This document shows, piece by piece, positions 8,514 through 15,959 of a stretch of 64,000 nt of DNA. Each line of letters opens with the position of its first letter. Position 1 is the stretch's first letter. A model generated the notes under the pieces. That model was not told the DNA's origin, did no database searches, and saw only the letters and a program-made list of their open reading frames with translations. The stretch is from Paraburkholderia sp. IMGN_8. GTDB lineage: Bacteria > Pseudomonadota > Gammaproteobacteria > Burkholderiales > Burkholderiaceae. The stretch is from positions 1,054,001-1,118,000 of the forward strand of contig NZ_CP150900.1 in assembly GCF_038050405.1 (NCBI RefSeq), read 5' to 3'. The position numbers were made by a program, and so were the translations under genes.

Positions 8514-9035
8514 CTACTTTCTTTGGTAACTGGCGACGTTGCCTTGCGCAGCACGCGCGGCGTCGATCGGAATCGGCAGCGGCGAGGGTGGGGCGATCTC
8601 GTCCCAGAGCGTCACGCTGTTGCCGCCGCTGTTGCCGTTGCCGCCCATCAGCTGCGGCGTCGCCGCCACCATCACCATGCCGACCGCGCCGCCGCGTTGC
8701 CGCGACAGCACCTGGTCGTCGAGCGAAATATCGTTCACGGATGTAGCATCGGCCGGAACATTCAGTACCTCGCCGGCAAGCTGACGGCTTTCAAGCACCG
8801 TAGCGGCGATGGCAGCCGTTGCGTCCGGCGAGCCCGCCGCTGCGGGCATCGTGCTCGCGAGGGTGACGGGGCCGGCATCGGCGGTATCGGGCGTATTGAC
8901 GGATTGAGCTAGTACGGATTCCTGGGCATTGACGCCTGCGGGCAGTGCAATAAGCGCCCCAGCGGTGCAAAGCGCTGCGCAAAGTGCGGCGCAAGGCGCA
9001 ATTCGGCTCATCTCGATGCGGAAAGCGAGGCGCAT
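8514..9035 (-). CDS. First protein of the amyloid operon, exported, possible FapA-like chaperone
   Basis: 173 residues; ATG at 9035 preceded by AAGGAG with a 7-nt spacer (9043-9048). Signal peptide ~1-38 (ends GVNAQ). It carries SLDDQVLSRQRGG at ~104-116, resembling the VDDEVLANQTGKYAGG block of the FapE-like protein five genes downstream, then a Gly/Asn-rich patch and a Pro-rich segment. Being first in the operon it occupies the place of fapA, whose product limits premature fibre formation in the periplasm. That assignment is by position and size only. The next gene starts 73 nt later. Confidence 0.6.
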   Translation of the reverse strand: MRLAFRIEMSRIAPCAALCAALCTAGALIALPAGVNAQESVLAQSVNTPDTADAGPVTLASTMPAAAGSPDATAAIAATVLESRQLAGEVLNVPADATSVNDISLDDQVLSRQRGGAVGMVMVAATPQLMGGNGNSGGNSVTLWDEIAPPSPLPIPIDAARAAQGNVASYQRK

Positions 9036-9062
9036 GATGTGTCTCCTTGGTGCATGGCATTT

Positions 9063-9078
9063 AGCGAAACGTGTGCCA
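9063..9078 (-). promoter_or_regulatory. Sigma-54 (-24/-12) promoter of the amyloid operon
   Basis: The minus strand reads TGGCACACGTTTCGCT against the consensus TGGCACG-N4-TTGCW: the invariant GG and GC are present with the exact 10-bp spacing. Transcription would begin near 9052, leaving a leader of about 17 nt that still contains the AAGGAG ribosome site and the ATG at 9035. Two sigma-54 activator genes border the operon, which strongly supports the call. Confidence 0.8.
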
Positions 9079-9152
9079 TGGGTCGCAATCCATTGATGCG
9101 TCAGGATGCGACCCGCAAACCGTGGAGTAACAATTGAGAAATCGAACCAAAA

Positions 9153-9170
9153 CGTTTCAGTGCTGAAACG
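9153..9170. promoter_or_regulatory. Palindromic candidate upstream activator site
   Basis: CGTTTCAGTGCTGAAACG: perfect 8-bp arms around TG, about 80 bp upstream of the -24 element, a normal distance for a sigma-54 enhancer. A second palindrome with the same TG centre (CTGAACC-TG-GGTTCAG, 9510-9525) lies before the second activator gene. Confidence 0.5.
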
Positions 9171-9386
9171 GCAGGCAGAAAATACCTGTGATTCGTAAAT
9201 CGCATAGGTACGTACTACCTCGGGGTGAACGCCAGGAAAAGCGCTTCCACAGGCTTTTATTCGTAAGCTTAATACCTGTGTATTACCCGCTCAGCCTTGT
9301 GGGGTAAGGAGTCCCCGATTAAATTCGCATAATTGTTTTCCAGGCGGCGCGCGTATAGTAAGCTCTCGAAAAAGAGCTATACATTT

Positions 9387-9406
9387 AAAAAAGCCCGCTA
9401 ACGGGC
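9387..9406 (-). terminator. Terminator-like hairpin facing the amyloid operon
   Basis: On the minus strand GCCCG-TTAG-CGGGC is followed by six T residues. No annotated minus-strand gene ends here, so it either insulates the operon from leftward readthrough or ends a short unannotated transcript arising between 9407 and 9570. Confidence 0.45.
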
Positions 9407-9570
9407 CGTCTCAAACACACACGCCGCTTTCTTGGGGATCAGCTGTCCGCACGGAATGGAATGGCCGTTCGGTTTTTGCGATTCGCGAATCCCGGATGAG
9501 TCAGCGTGTCTGAACCTGGGTTCAGGTGCGTGCGTCATCCTTAACGTTCGTTGACGAGAGGATCTGAATA

Positions 9571-10965
9571 ATGGAACCCGCAACGCGGCAACTAATTTAC
9601 GTTTCACGCGATCCGAGCGCGGAACTGAATACTTGCTTTCATCAGCGCGGCTGGCATGTCGAAGTCGTTGGGTCCGCACGCGATGTGCGCCGCGCCGTTC
9701 GCGCCGGAATGGCAGCGGGCGGACTGCTCGATCTGTCCAGCCATTTTCAGTCACACGAAATCGCCGCATTCGAGTCTTGCCTGACCATGCCGAACGTCGG
9801 CTGGGTCGCGGCCACCATGCCGGGACAACTGCAGGACGCCGCCTTGCGCCGGCTTGTGCGCGACTATTGTTTCGACTATGTAACGGTGCCGTATTCGGGC
9901 GACAGAATCGTCGATTCGGTCGGTCACGCGTACGGCATGATCTCGCTGGGCGAACCGGCTTCGAACGACGGGTCGCAAGGCGCCGAAGGCGAAATGGTCG
10001 GCTCGTGCGATGCAATGCTCGCGCTGTTCCGCTCAATCCGCAAAGTGGCGATGACCGACGCGCCGGTGTTTATCTCGGGCGAATCGGGCACTGGCAAGGA
10101 ATTGACCGCGGTAGCGATCCACGAACGCTCGGCGCGCCGCAGCGCGCCTTTCGTGCCGATCAATTGCGGCGCGATTCCGCCGCATCTATTGCAATCCGAA
10201 CTGTTCGGCTATGAGCGCGGCGCGTTTACCGGCGCCAATCAGCGCAAGATCGGCCGCGTGGAAGCGGCCAACGGTGGCACGCTGTTTCTCGACGAAATCG
10301 GCGACTTGCCGCTCGAAAGCCAGGCGAGCCTGTTGCGTTTCTTGCAGGAACGCAAGGTGGAGCGGCTAGGCGGCCATGGTTCGATCGACGTCGACGTGCG
10401 CATCATTTCGGCCACTCACGTGGATATGACCGCCGCGATGATCGAAGGGCGGTTCCGTTCCGACCTGTATCACCGCCTGTGCGTGCTGCAAATCGATGAG
10501 CCGCCGCTGCGCGCACGTGGCAAGGATATCGAATTGCTTGCGCGGCACATGCTGGAACGTTTCAAGAAAGATGCAAGCCGCCGTTTGCGCGGCTTCGCGC
10601 CCGATGCGATCGCGGCGCTGCATAACTACGGCTGGCCGGGCAATGTGCGCGAATTGATCAACCGGGTGCGGCGCGCGATCGTGATGTCGGAAGGGCGCGC
10701 GATCACGGCACGCGATCTGGAACTGGCAGAGTATGTCGAGATCGTGCCCGTATCGCTCGCGCAGGCGCGCGAAGCGGCCGAGCGTCAGGCGATCGAGTTG
10801 GCGCTGCTGCGTCATCGCGGGCGTCTGGGCGATGCCGCGCAGGAACTGGGCATCTCGCGCGTGACCTTGTACCGCCTGCTCTGCGCACACGGCATGCGCC
10901 ATATGGAAGGCGAGCCGCTGGTCACGCCGCACGGCGAATTGCCGGCTTCGGTGCCGCATCTCTGA
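9571..10965 (+). CDS. Second sigma-54-dependent activator with VpsR-like N-terminal domain
   Basis: 464 residues, ATG at 9571 with GAGAGGA 8 nt upstream. Residues ~1-130 are the VpsR-like receiver-fold domain; the AAA+ domain has Walker A GESGTGKE (170-177), GAFTGA (217-222) and Walker B LFLDEIGD; a Fis-type helix-turn-helix ([20 protein letters not shown]) is C-terminal. The AAA+ and DNA-binding parts are nearly superimposable on those of the activator at 1137-2690, so the two are recent paralogues, but this one lacks the 65-residue N-terminal extension. It is divergent from the amyloid operon and very probably activates the promoter at 9063-9078. No phosphorylatable Asp is evident in the N-domain, so a ligand such as c-di-GMP is a possible signal by analogy with VpsR. 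Confidence 0.87.
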   Translation: MEPATRQLIYVSRDPSAELNTCFHQRGWHVEVVGSARDVRRAVRAGMAAGGLLDLSSHFQSHEIAAFESCLTMPNVGWVAATMPGQLQDAALRRLVRDYCFDYVTVPYSGDRIVDSVGHAYGMISLGEPASNDGSQGAEGEMVGSCDAMLALFRSIRKVAMTDAPVFISGESGTGKELTAVAIHERSARRSAPFVPINCGAIPPHLLQSELFGYERGAFTGANQRKIGRVEAANGGTLFLDEIGDLPLESQASLLRFLQERKVERLGGHGSIDVDVRIISATHVDMTAAMIEGRFRSDLYHRLCVLQIDEPPLRARGKDIELLARHMLERFKKDASRRLRGFAPDAIAALHNYGWPGNVRELINRVRRAIVMSEGRAITARDLELAEYVEIVPVSLAQAREAAERQAIELALLRHRGRLGDAAQELGISRVTLYRLLCAHGMRHMEGEPLVTPHGELPASVPHL

Positions 10966-11055
10966 CAGGGCCGCGCAAGTCCCGCTCGCCGGGCTTTGCC
11001 ACCGGCATTTCCGCTTTCCGCAAGCCGCGACCGGGCGCGGCCCGGCTACGCTTGT

Positions 11056-11100
11056 TAAAATCGGGTTTTCCGCTCATCTCCGCGGCGCGCTTACGCGCCG
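11056..11100 (+). promoter_or_regulatory. Candidate thyA -10 element and leader hairpin
   Basis: TAAAAT at 11056-11061 could be a -10 box, but no convincing -35 was seen. CGGCGCG (11083-11089) and CGCGCCG (11094-11100) form a 7-bp hairpin ending a few bases before the AAGGAA ribosome site of thyA. Confidence 0.35.
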
Positions 11101-11115
11101 GCTGAAGGAACCCGC

Positions 11116-12087
11116 ATGAAACAATACCTCGACCTCGTCCGCACGATTCTCGACACCGGCACGTGGCAGGAGAACCGCACCGGCATCCGCACCATCAGCA
11201 TGCCGGGCGCGATGTTGCGCTTCGACCTCCAGCAGGGCTTCCCCGCGGTCACGACCAAGAAGCTGGCGTTCAAGTCGGCGGTGGGCGAGCTGGTCGGATT
11301 TCTGCGCGCGTCGCGCAGCGCGGCGGATTTTCGCGATCTCGGCTGCAAGGTGTGGGACGCCAATGCCAACCAGAATCCGCAATGGCTCGCGAATCCGTAT
11401 CGCGAAGGCCCGGACGACCTCGGCGACGTGTACGGCGTGCAGTGGCGCCAATGGCCCGCCTACAAGGTACTGGACGCCACCGCGAGCGCGCAGCTGGCCG
11501 ACGCCACCGCGCGCGGCTTTCAGGTGGTCACCGAATTCGACGAAAACGGCAGCCGCAAAGTGCTGCTGTACAAAGCGATCGACCAGTTGCGCCAGTGTCT
11601 CGACACGATCATGCAGAATCCCGCCGACCGGCGCATCCTGTTTCATGCGTGGAACCCCGCTGTGCTGGACCAGATCGCGTTGCCGGCTTGCCATCTGCTT
11701 TATCAGTTCCTGCCGAACGTGGCGCGCCGTGAAATTTCGCTGTGTCTGTACATTCGCAGCAACGATGTCGGGCTCGGCACGCCGTTCAATCTGACCGAAG
11801 GCGCCGCTTTGCTGCATCTGGTTGGCCGGTTGACGGGCTATACGCCGCGCTGGTTTACCTACTTCATCGGCGATGCGCACATCTACGAGAATCAGCTCGA
11901 TATGTTGCAGCAACAGCTCACGCGCGAGCCGTACGAGAGCCCGGCCTTCGCGATCGCGGACCGGGTGCCGGACTACGCGCAAACCGGCGTGTACGCGCCG
12001 GAATGGCTCGAGAAGATCGAGCCGTCGGATTTCTCGCTGGTCGGTTACCGCCATCACGAGCCGCTGACGGCGCCGATGGCGATCTAA
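11116..12087 (+). CDS. thyA: Thymidylate synthase
   Basis: 323 residues; converts dUMP to dTMP using methylene-tetrahydrofolate, producing dihydrofolate for FolA. The catalytic Cys192 lies in [57 protein letters not shown] and [12 protein letters not shown] are family blocks. It is longer than the 264-residue E. coli enzyme because of an insert at ~117-155, a known long-form variant. AAGGAA lies 6 nt before the ATG. A strong bidirectional terminator follows. Confidence 0.97.
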   Translation: MKQYLDLVRTILDTGTWQENRTGIRTISMPGAMLRFDLQQGFPAVTTKKLAFKSAVGELVGFLRASRSAADFRDLGCKVWDANANQNPQWLANPYREGPDDLGDVYGVQWRQWPAYKVLDATASAQLADATARGFQVVTEFDENGSRKVLLYKAIDQLRQCLDTIMQNPADRRILFHAWNPAVLDQIALPACHLLYQFLPNVARREISLCLYIRSNDVGLGTPFNLTEGAALLHLVGRLTGYTPRWFTYFIGDAHIYENQLDMLQQQLTREPYESPAFAIADRVPDYAQTGVYAPEWLEKIEPSDFSLVGYRHHEPLTAPMAI

Positions 12088-12109
12088 GCGTCTGCCGCCT
12101 GTCGCAAAG

Positions 12110-12144
12110 AAAAACCCCCGCGATGTGAATCGCGGGGGTTTTTT
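12110..12144. terminator. Bidirectional terminator between thyA and the FecR-domain gene
   Basis: CCCCCGCGAT (12115-12124) and ATCGCGGGGG (12129-12138) form a perfect 10-bp stem with a GTGA loop, flanked by five A and six T residues. It serves both convergent genes. Confidence 0.92.
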
Positions 12145-12178
12145 CTTGCTGCCGTCAAACGATGAGGTTCGACCGCGC

Positions 12179-14860
12179 TTAGCCCTTGTGATGCTCGTCA
12201 CGGTTGCCGCCACCCGAATGCTGCTGCACCTGCTGCGGCGCCGGTTGCGGGTGCGGTTGCTGCTGCACCTGCTGCGGACGCGGCTGCGGCTGTGGCGCCG
12301 GCTGCGGATGGAATTCCGGACGCGGTTGCTGCTGCACCTGTTGCACCGGCTGCGGACGCGGTTGCTGCACCGGTTGAGGGCGCGGCTGCGGCGCCGGTTG
12401 CGGATGGAACTCCTGACGCGGTTGGGGCTGCTGCACCTGTTGTACCGGTTGCGGACGGAACTCCTGTTGCCGCGGCGCTTGCGGCTGGGCGTGGACTTCC
12501 GGCGGGCGCGGTGCCTGCGGCTGCGGCTGACGCTGTACCTGCTGCGGTTGCGGTTGCGACTGTGGACGGACTTCCGGCTGGCGCGCTTGCTGTGCAACTG
12601 CAGGGTTGTCCGCTGGGCGCGGCTGGCCGTGCTGTTGCTGGGTCGTCATGGCAGGGTTCTCCGGCGGACGCGGCGCGCCACGCTGTTGCATCCCCGCGTT
12701 AGCTTGCGCGCCGGGTTGCGGCGCGAAACCCGGCTGTCCTGCCTGCTGCTGCGGGCCGCCATGCTGCTGCGCCTGCTGAGCCATCGGCGTGTGCGGCTGC
12801 GTCCATGCCGGCTCGTGACGCACGTTCGGCACGTTCGCGCCGGGCTGCTGGGCGGCTGGCAGGTTCGCTTGACCCGGCATCCCGTGTTGCTGCTGCTGCT
12901 GCTGCGCAAAGCCGTTCGGATTGCCGCCGCCCGCTTGCGGCGGACGCGGCACGCCGTTGGACGGATGAATGGCCTGGCCGGGTTGTGGCCGCTCATTAGC
13001 CATTTGCGGCGGCATGCCAGGCCGCGCTTGCGCTTCGCCGCCATGCTGCGGCTGACCGTTGAACGGCGCCTCACCCGGCCGCTGTCCAGCCTGTTGCATT
13101 GCGTTAGGCGCGCCCGGCGTACCAGGTGTACCGGGCACACCCGGCGCACCCGGCGCCGCGCCCGGCGTCCGGCCGGCGATATGCGACTGCACGACCCGCA
13201 CGTTCTGCACCGGCATCACGCCCGGACCGCCCGCGAAGTGCGCCGGCACGGAAGTCCGCACGATCGGCTCACCCGCGCCCGGCACCCGTCCGCCGCTCTG
13301 CGCAAAACGTTGCGCGAGGTTATCGTGGTACGCCGCCGGTATCGCCGGATTGCGCGTCGCCACTACCGCGCGCGACGCCACTTCAGCAGGCGGCCGGTAG
13401 TTCGCATTACGCAGCCCCGGCCCGAAGCTTTGCCGCACCGGCGCGATCCCCGGGGCCCCCGGATTGATCTGCGCGTTGCGCCATTGCTGCGGATCGACCT
13501 TCTGCGCAAAGCGCGCAACCGGCTGACCGTGCACGAAAGCGGTCGCCGGCACCGCGGTCACGGCACCCGGCGCGCGATAGTTGATGTACGTGTTGTGAAT
13601 GTTGTTCACATTCACGTTCGTCACGTTGACGTTGTGGTTGTAGTTGTTGACGATCGTCGTCTGATTGACGCGATCGTAGTAACGCGGGCTCCAGTGATCG
13701 TGATCGCCCCAGTGCGGATGCCACGGCTCGCCTGGGCCGAGCGGGAACCATGCGCAGCCGGCCGCAACCGCGCCGCCGATCGCGAGGCTCACGCCCCAGT
13801 TGACTCCGTCGCCACGGCCGCCCACGAAGGCGACCAACGCCGGCGCGTACACGGGCGGTTCGCTGACCACGATCGGGCCCGGCACCCATGCCCACTCGTC
13901 GTCTTCATAGGCCCAGCGGCCATAGTGGTAGGGCGCGAAGCCCCACGGTGCGTCGTCGACCCAGGTCCAGCCCCACGGCGCCTGCCATACCCAGTGACCG
14001 TCGTGATACGGCGCCCAGCCGGCGGGCGTTGCACGCGGCACCCACACCTCGCCGTATTGCGGACTGCTGCGCCACGTGCCGTTGGCATCGAGATCCTGGT
14101 AGCCCGGGATCTCGCGCGACACGTAGCGCGCCGACACCGAGCGGTCTTCCGCGGCGTTGCGGCTCGCGGCCCATTGATCGAAGCCGTCGAGTCCGGGCGC
14201 GCCGTTGTCGGCGACCTGTTGCAGGTTGGTGCCGGCAAAGCTGATTTGCTGGCCGGCGGCGATCGGCACCTGGCCGCTGTCGCCGTACACGGTTGCGTTG
14301 CCGCTGCGTACGGTGACGGTGGTGGTGCTGCCGTCCGGCGCGACGTCGACGCGATAGTCGCCGGGGCCGTTCAGGCCGAGCGCCAGATTCGGTGTGTCGA
14401 TTTCATACGACGAGCCCGGTGCGAGTTCGCGCACCCGGGCCGACAACGTACCCTGCGCGACTTTCAGTTGCGCGCTGTTGTCGTCGAGATTCAGCAGGTT
14501 GAGGCTCGTGGACTGGCCGAGGCGTACCGCGGTCGAGCCGATGTGCAATTCGGAGCGCGCGTTCTGGTCGTTCCACAACTGGTCGCCGGTCGTGAGCGGG
14601 CGATTGATCTGCGCATACGACCAGTCGGTCGCGCCGGCCGGTTCGGTGGTTACGGTGCCGGCCGTGTAGTTCAGCCGCGCGACGCGTCCGGGCGGATCGG
14701 TGTTCTGGCTGGCAGCCACCTGTGCCGCGGCACCCGGCGGCGCCTGCTGGATTTCCTGCGCGAGCGTGGCTTGCGCCGCGAACATGAAGGCGGCGGCAGC
14801 GATCAGCGTGTAGCCGGTGACGCGCGGCGTGGAATGGGGGTGTGCGGTGACTGTTCTCAT
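12179..14860 (-). CDS. Large exported FecR-domain protein with Trp/Tyr-rich middle and Pro/Gln-rich tail
   Basis: 893 residues. Signal peptide ~1-35 (ends ATLAQ). Residues ~60-220 resemble a FecR-type domain (VARLNYTAGTVTTEP, LTTGDQLWNDQNARSELHIG, then APGSSYEIDTPN). Residues ~250-360 are extremely rich in Trp, Tyr, Gly and Pro (GWAPYHDGHWVWQAPWGWTW, AWVPGPIVV), as in the DUF6600-type proteins. From ~560 to the end the chain is Pro/Gln/Ala/His-rich and probably disordered. GGAG lies 8 nt before the ATG. No sigma factor or TonB receptor is adjacent, so it is not a classic FecR regulator. Probably a periplasmic or surface protein; function unknown. Confidence 0.8.
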   Translation of the reverse strand: MRTVTAHPHSTPRVTGYTLIAAAAFMFAAQATLAQEIQQAPPGAAAQVAASQNTDPPGRVARLNYTAGTVTTEPAGATDWSYAQINRPLTTGDQLWNDQNARSELHIGSTAVRLGQSTSLNLLNLDDNSAQLKVAQGTLSARVRELAPGSSYEIDTPNLALGLNGPGDYRVDVAPDGSTTTVTVRSGNATVYGDSGQVPIAAGQQISFAGTNLQQVADNGAPGLDGFDQWAASRNAAEDRSVSARYVSREIPGYQDLDANGTWRSSPQYGEVWVPRATPAGWAPYHDGHWVWQAPWGWTWVDDAPWGFAPYHYGRWAYEDDEWAWVPGPIVVSEPPVYAPALVAFVGGRGDGVNWGVSLAIGGAVAAGCAWFPLGPGEPWHPHWGDHDHWSPRYYDRVNQTTIVNNYNHNVNVTNVNVNNIHNTYINYRAPGAVTAVPATAFVHGQPVARFAQKVDPQQWRNAQINPGAPGIAPVRQSFGPGLRNANYRPPAEVASRAVVATRNPAIPAAYHDNLAQRFAQSGGRVPGAGEPIVRTSVPAHFAGGPGVMPVQNVRVVQSHIAGRTPGAAPGAPGVPGTPGTPGAPNAMQQAGQRPGEAPFNGQPQHGGEAQARPGMPPQMANERPQPGQAIHPSNGVPRPPQAGGGNPNGFAQQQQQQHGMPGQANLPAAQQPGANVPNVRHEPAWTQPHTPMAQQAQQHGGPQQQAGQPGFAPQPGAQANAGMQQRGAPRPPENPAMTTQQQHGQPRPADNPAVAQQARQPEVRPQSQPQPQQVQRQPQPQAPRPPEVHAQPQAPRQQEFRPQPVQQVQQPQPRQEFHPQPAPQPRPQPVQQPRPQPVQQVQQQPRPEFHPQPAPQPQPRPQQVQQQPHPQPAPQQVQQHSGGGNRDEHHKG

Positions 14861-14941
14861 GAGTTATCTCCAGCGGACGCCGCATTTTGCTGCATCCGTG
14901 AATTAACTCTACCCGTCCGGTTTGTTTCAAGGCCCCCAGTT

Positions 14942-15011
14942 TTGTAAGGCCACCTCACCAGCGTGTAACAAAAGGTCTCAATGCCTTTATTTGTAAGGCA
15001 ACTGAGGCATT
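14942..15011. promoter_or_regulatory. Repeated TTGTAAGGC boxes and a stem-loop upstream of the FecR-domain gene
   Basis: TTGTAAGGC occurs at 14942-14950 and 14991-14999, in direct orientation 49 bp apart. AATGCCT (14980-14986) and AGGCATT (15005-15011) bracket the second copy as a 7-bp inverted repeat. This lies between the start of the FecR-domain gene and the 3' end of the ArsR-type gene and may be an operator or a terminator for the latter. Confidence 0.3.
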
Positions 15012-15042
15012 TCTGTAATTGAAACGAGCTCGATATGCTGCT

Positions 15043-15756
15043 TTAGGCGGCCAAAAACGCATCGAAATGCCGATGACCGGCTGGTGTGATGCGCAAAATG
15101 CGCGGCCGCTCCGTACGCTCGACCCAGCCGTGGGCCGACCACGAGTCGAGCAGCGCCGCGCCGAGTGCACCGCCCAGATGCGGACGCCGCTCGCTCCAGT
15201 CGGGGCAGGTGCAGGCAAAGCGGCGCCGACGGGTCCGTTGGGCGCCTATGTCGATACCCCATTCGGCGAAGCGGGCGGCGCCCTCGGCGGTCGCCTCGAG
15301 CGACGTGCCGTGCAGCGTCAACAAGCCACGCTCGACCAGCCGTTCGAACACGCGCACCGACAATTCGCCCGCCATATGGTCGTAGCAGGTGCGCGCATAG
15401 CGCATGTCGACCGGCACGGTCCGAATCGGGCGCGGCACGGGCCGCTGCTGCGCGCTGACTTGCGCGACATTGGCGAGCGCTTCGATCGACGCCGCGATAT
15501 CCGGCGACGCGATCCGGAAATAGCGATGCCGGCCGCGCACTTCGAGCGCGAGCAGGCCGCCGTCGGTCAAGCGCGCAAGATGGGCGCTGGCCGCCGACGG
15601 CGACAGTCCGGCGATCATCGTCAGCTCGCCGGCCGGGCGGGCGCTGCCGTCCATCAGCGCCCATAGCATCGCGGCGCGGCCCGGGTCGCCGAGCAACGCG
15701 CCGATCCGGCTCAAGCCCGGAAAGTGATTCTGTTCATCTGCGAGGGGGGCGGGCAT
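15043..15756 (-). CDS. ArsR-family winged-helix transcriptional regulator
   Basis: 237 residues. The N-terminal 90 residues are an ArsR-type winged helix: LLGDPGRAAMLWALMDG, the recognition helix region LSPSAASAHLARLTDGGLLA, and the wing VRGRHRYFRI. The longer C-terminal half (~100-237) has a second winged-helix-like character and a cluster of Cys/Arg residues (RRRRFACTCPDWSERRPHL) that might bind a metal or ligand. This long form is common in Burkholderiales and is often found beside transporters; here the MFS exporter and GlxA-type regulator lie 450 bp away on the other strand. Target unknown. Confidence 0.85.
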   Translation of the reverse strand: MPAPLADEQNHFPGLSRIGALLGDPGRAAMLWALMDGSARPAGELTMIAGLSPSAASAHLARLTDGGLLALEVRGRHRYFRIASPDIAASIEALANVAQVSAQQRPVPRPIRTVPVDMRYARTCYDHMAGELSVRVFERLVERGLLTLHGTSLEATAEGAARFAEWGIDIGAQRTRRRRFACTCPDWSERRPHLGGALGAALLDSWSAHGWVERTERPRILRITPAGHRHFDAFLAA

Positions 15757-15959
15757 CGGGTGTCTCCGGTGGGCGGCGCGGGCACGGCGCCATGTAGTCC
15801 ACTGTATCTGTCTGCGGTATTCGATGTTTCAGCTTAGCGTGAATGATGGAATGCAGCAGCTACGAAAAGACGGTGGGCGCGGGCAGCCAGGGCGGCCTGC
15901 TGAGCGGCGCCGGGCCGCCAGGCTAGAATCGAAGCCTGTCTTTGCAGGAACACGCTGTC

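Larger units (their letters stand above)
9036..9570. promoter_or_regulatory. Divergent control region of the amyloid operon and the second activator gene
   Basis: 535 bp without a gene. Reading leftward it holds a -24/-12 promoter (9063-9078), a perfect palindrome at 9153-9170, an interrupted palindrome AGGTA-CGTAC-TACCT at 9206-9220, and AATACCTGTG twice (9181-9190, 9271-9280). An AGCTCT/AGAGCT stem (9361-9378) and a minus-strand terminator-like hairpin (9387-9406) follow. Near the rightward gene are ATTCGCGAAT (9481-9490) and CTGAACC-TG-GGTTCAG (9510-9525). No sigma-54 promoter facing right was found. Confidence 0.7.

Noticed and set aside
5859..9035. Heme utilisation genes
   Set aside because: No heme-binding motif, TonB receptor or transporter was seen; the name would only reflect loose database labels.
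9446..9480. A rightward sigma-54 promoter before the second activator
   Set aside because: TGGCC...TTTTTGC is present but the GG-to-GC spacing is about 3 bp too long.
11074..12597. A 507-codon minus-strand frame over thyA
   Set aside because: Low-complexity Arg/Ser start and antisense to a certain thymidylate synthase; it also reads through the terminator hairpin.
12125..14947. A 940-codon open frame on the plus strand opposite the FecR-domain gene
   Set aside because: Its translation is an Arg/Leu-rich shadow typical of the antisense of GC-rich Pro/Gln codons; the minus-strand protein has a signal peptide, ribosome site and domains.
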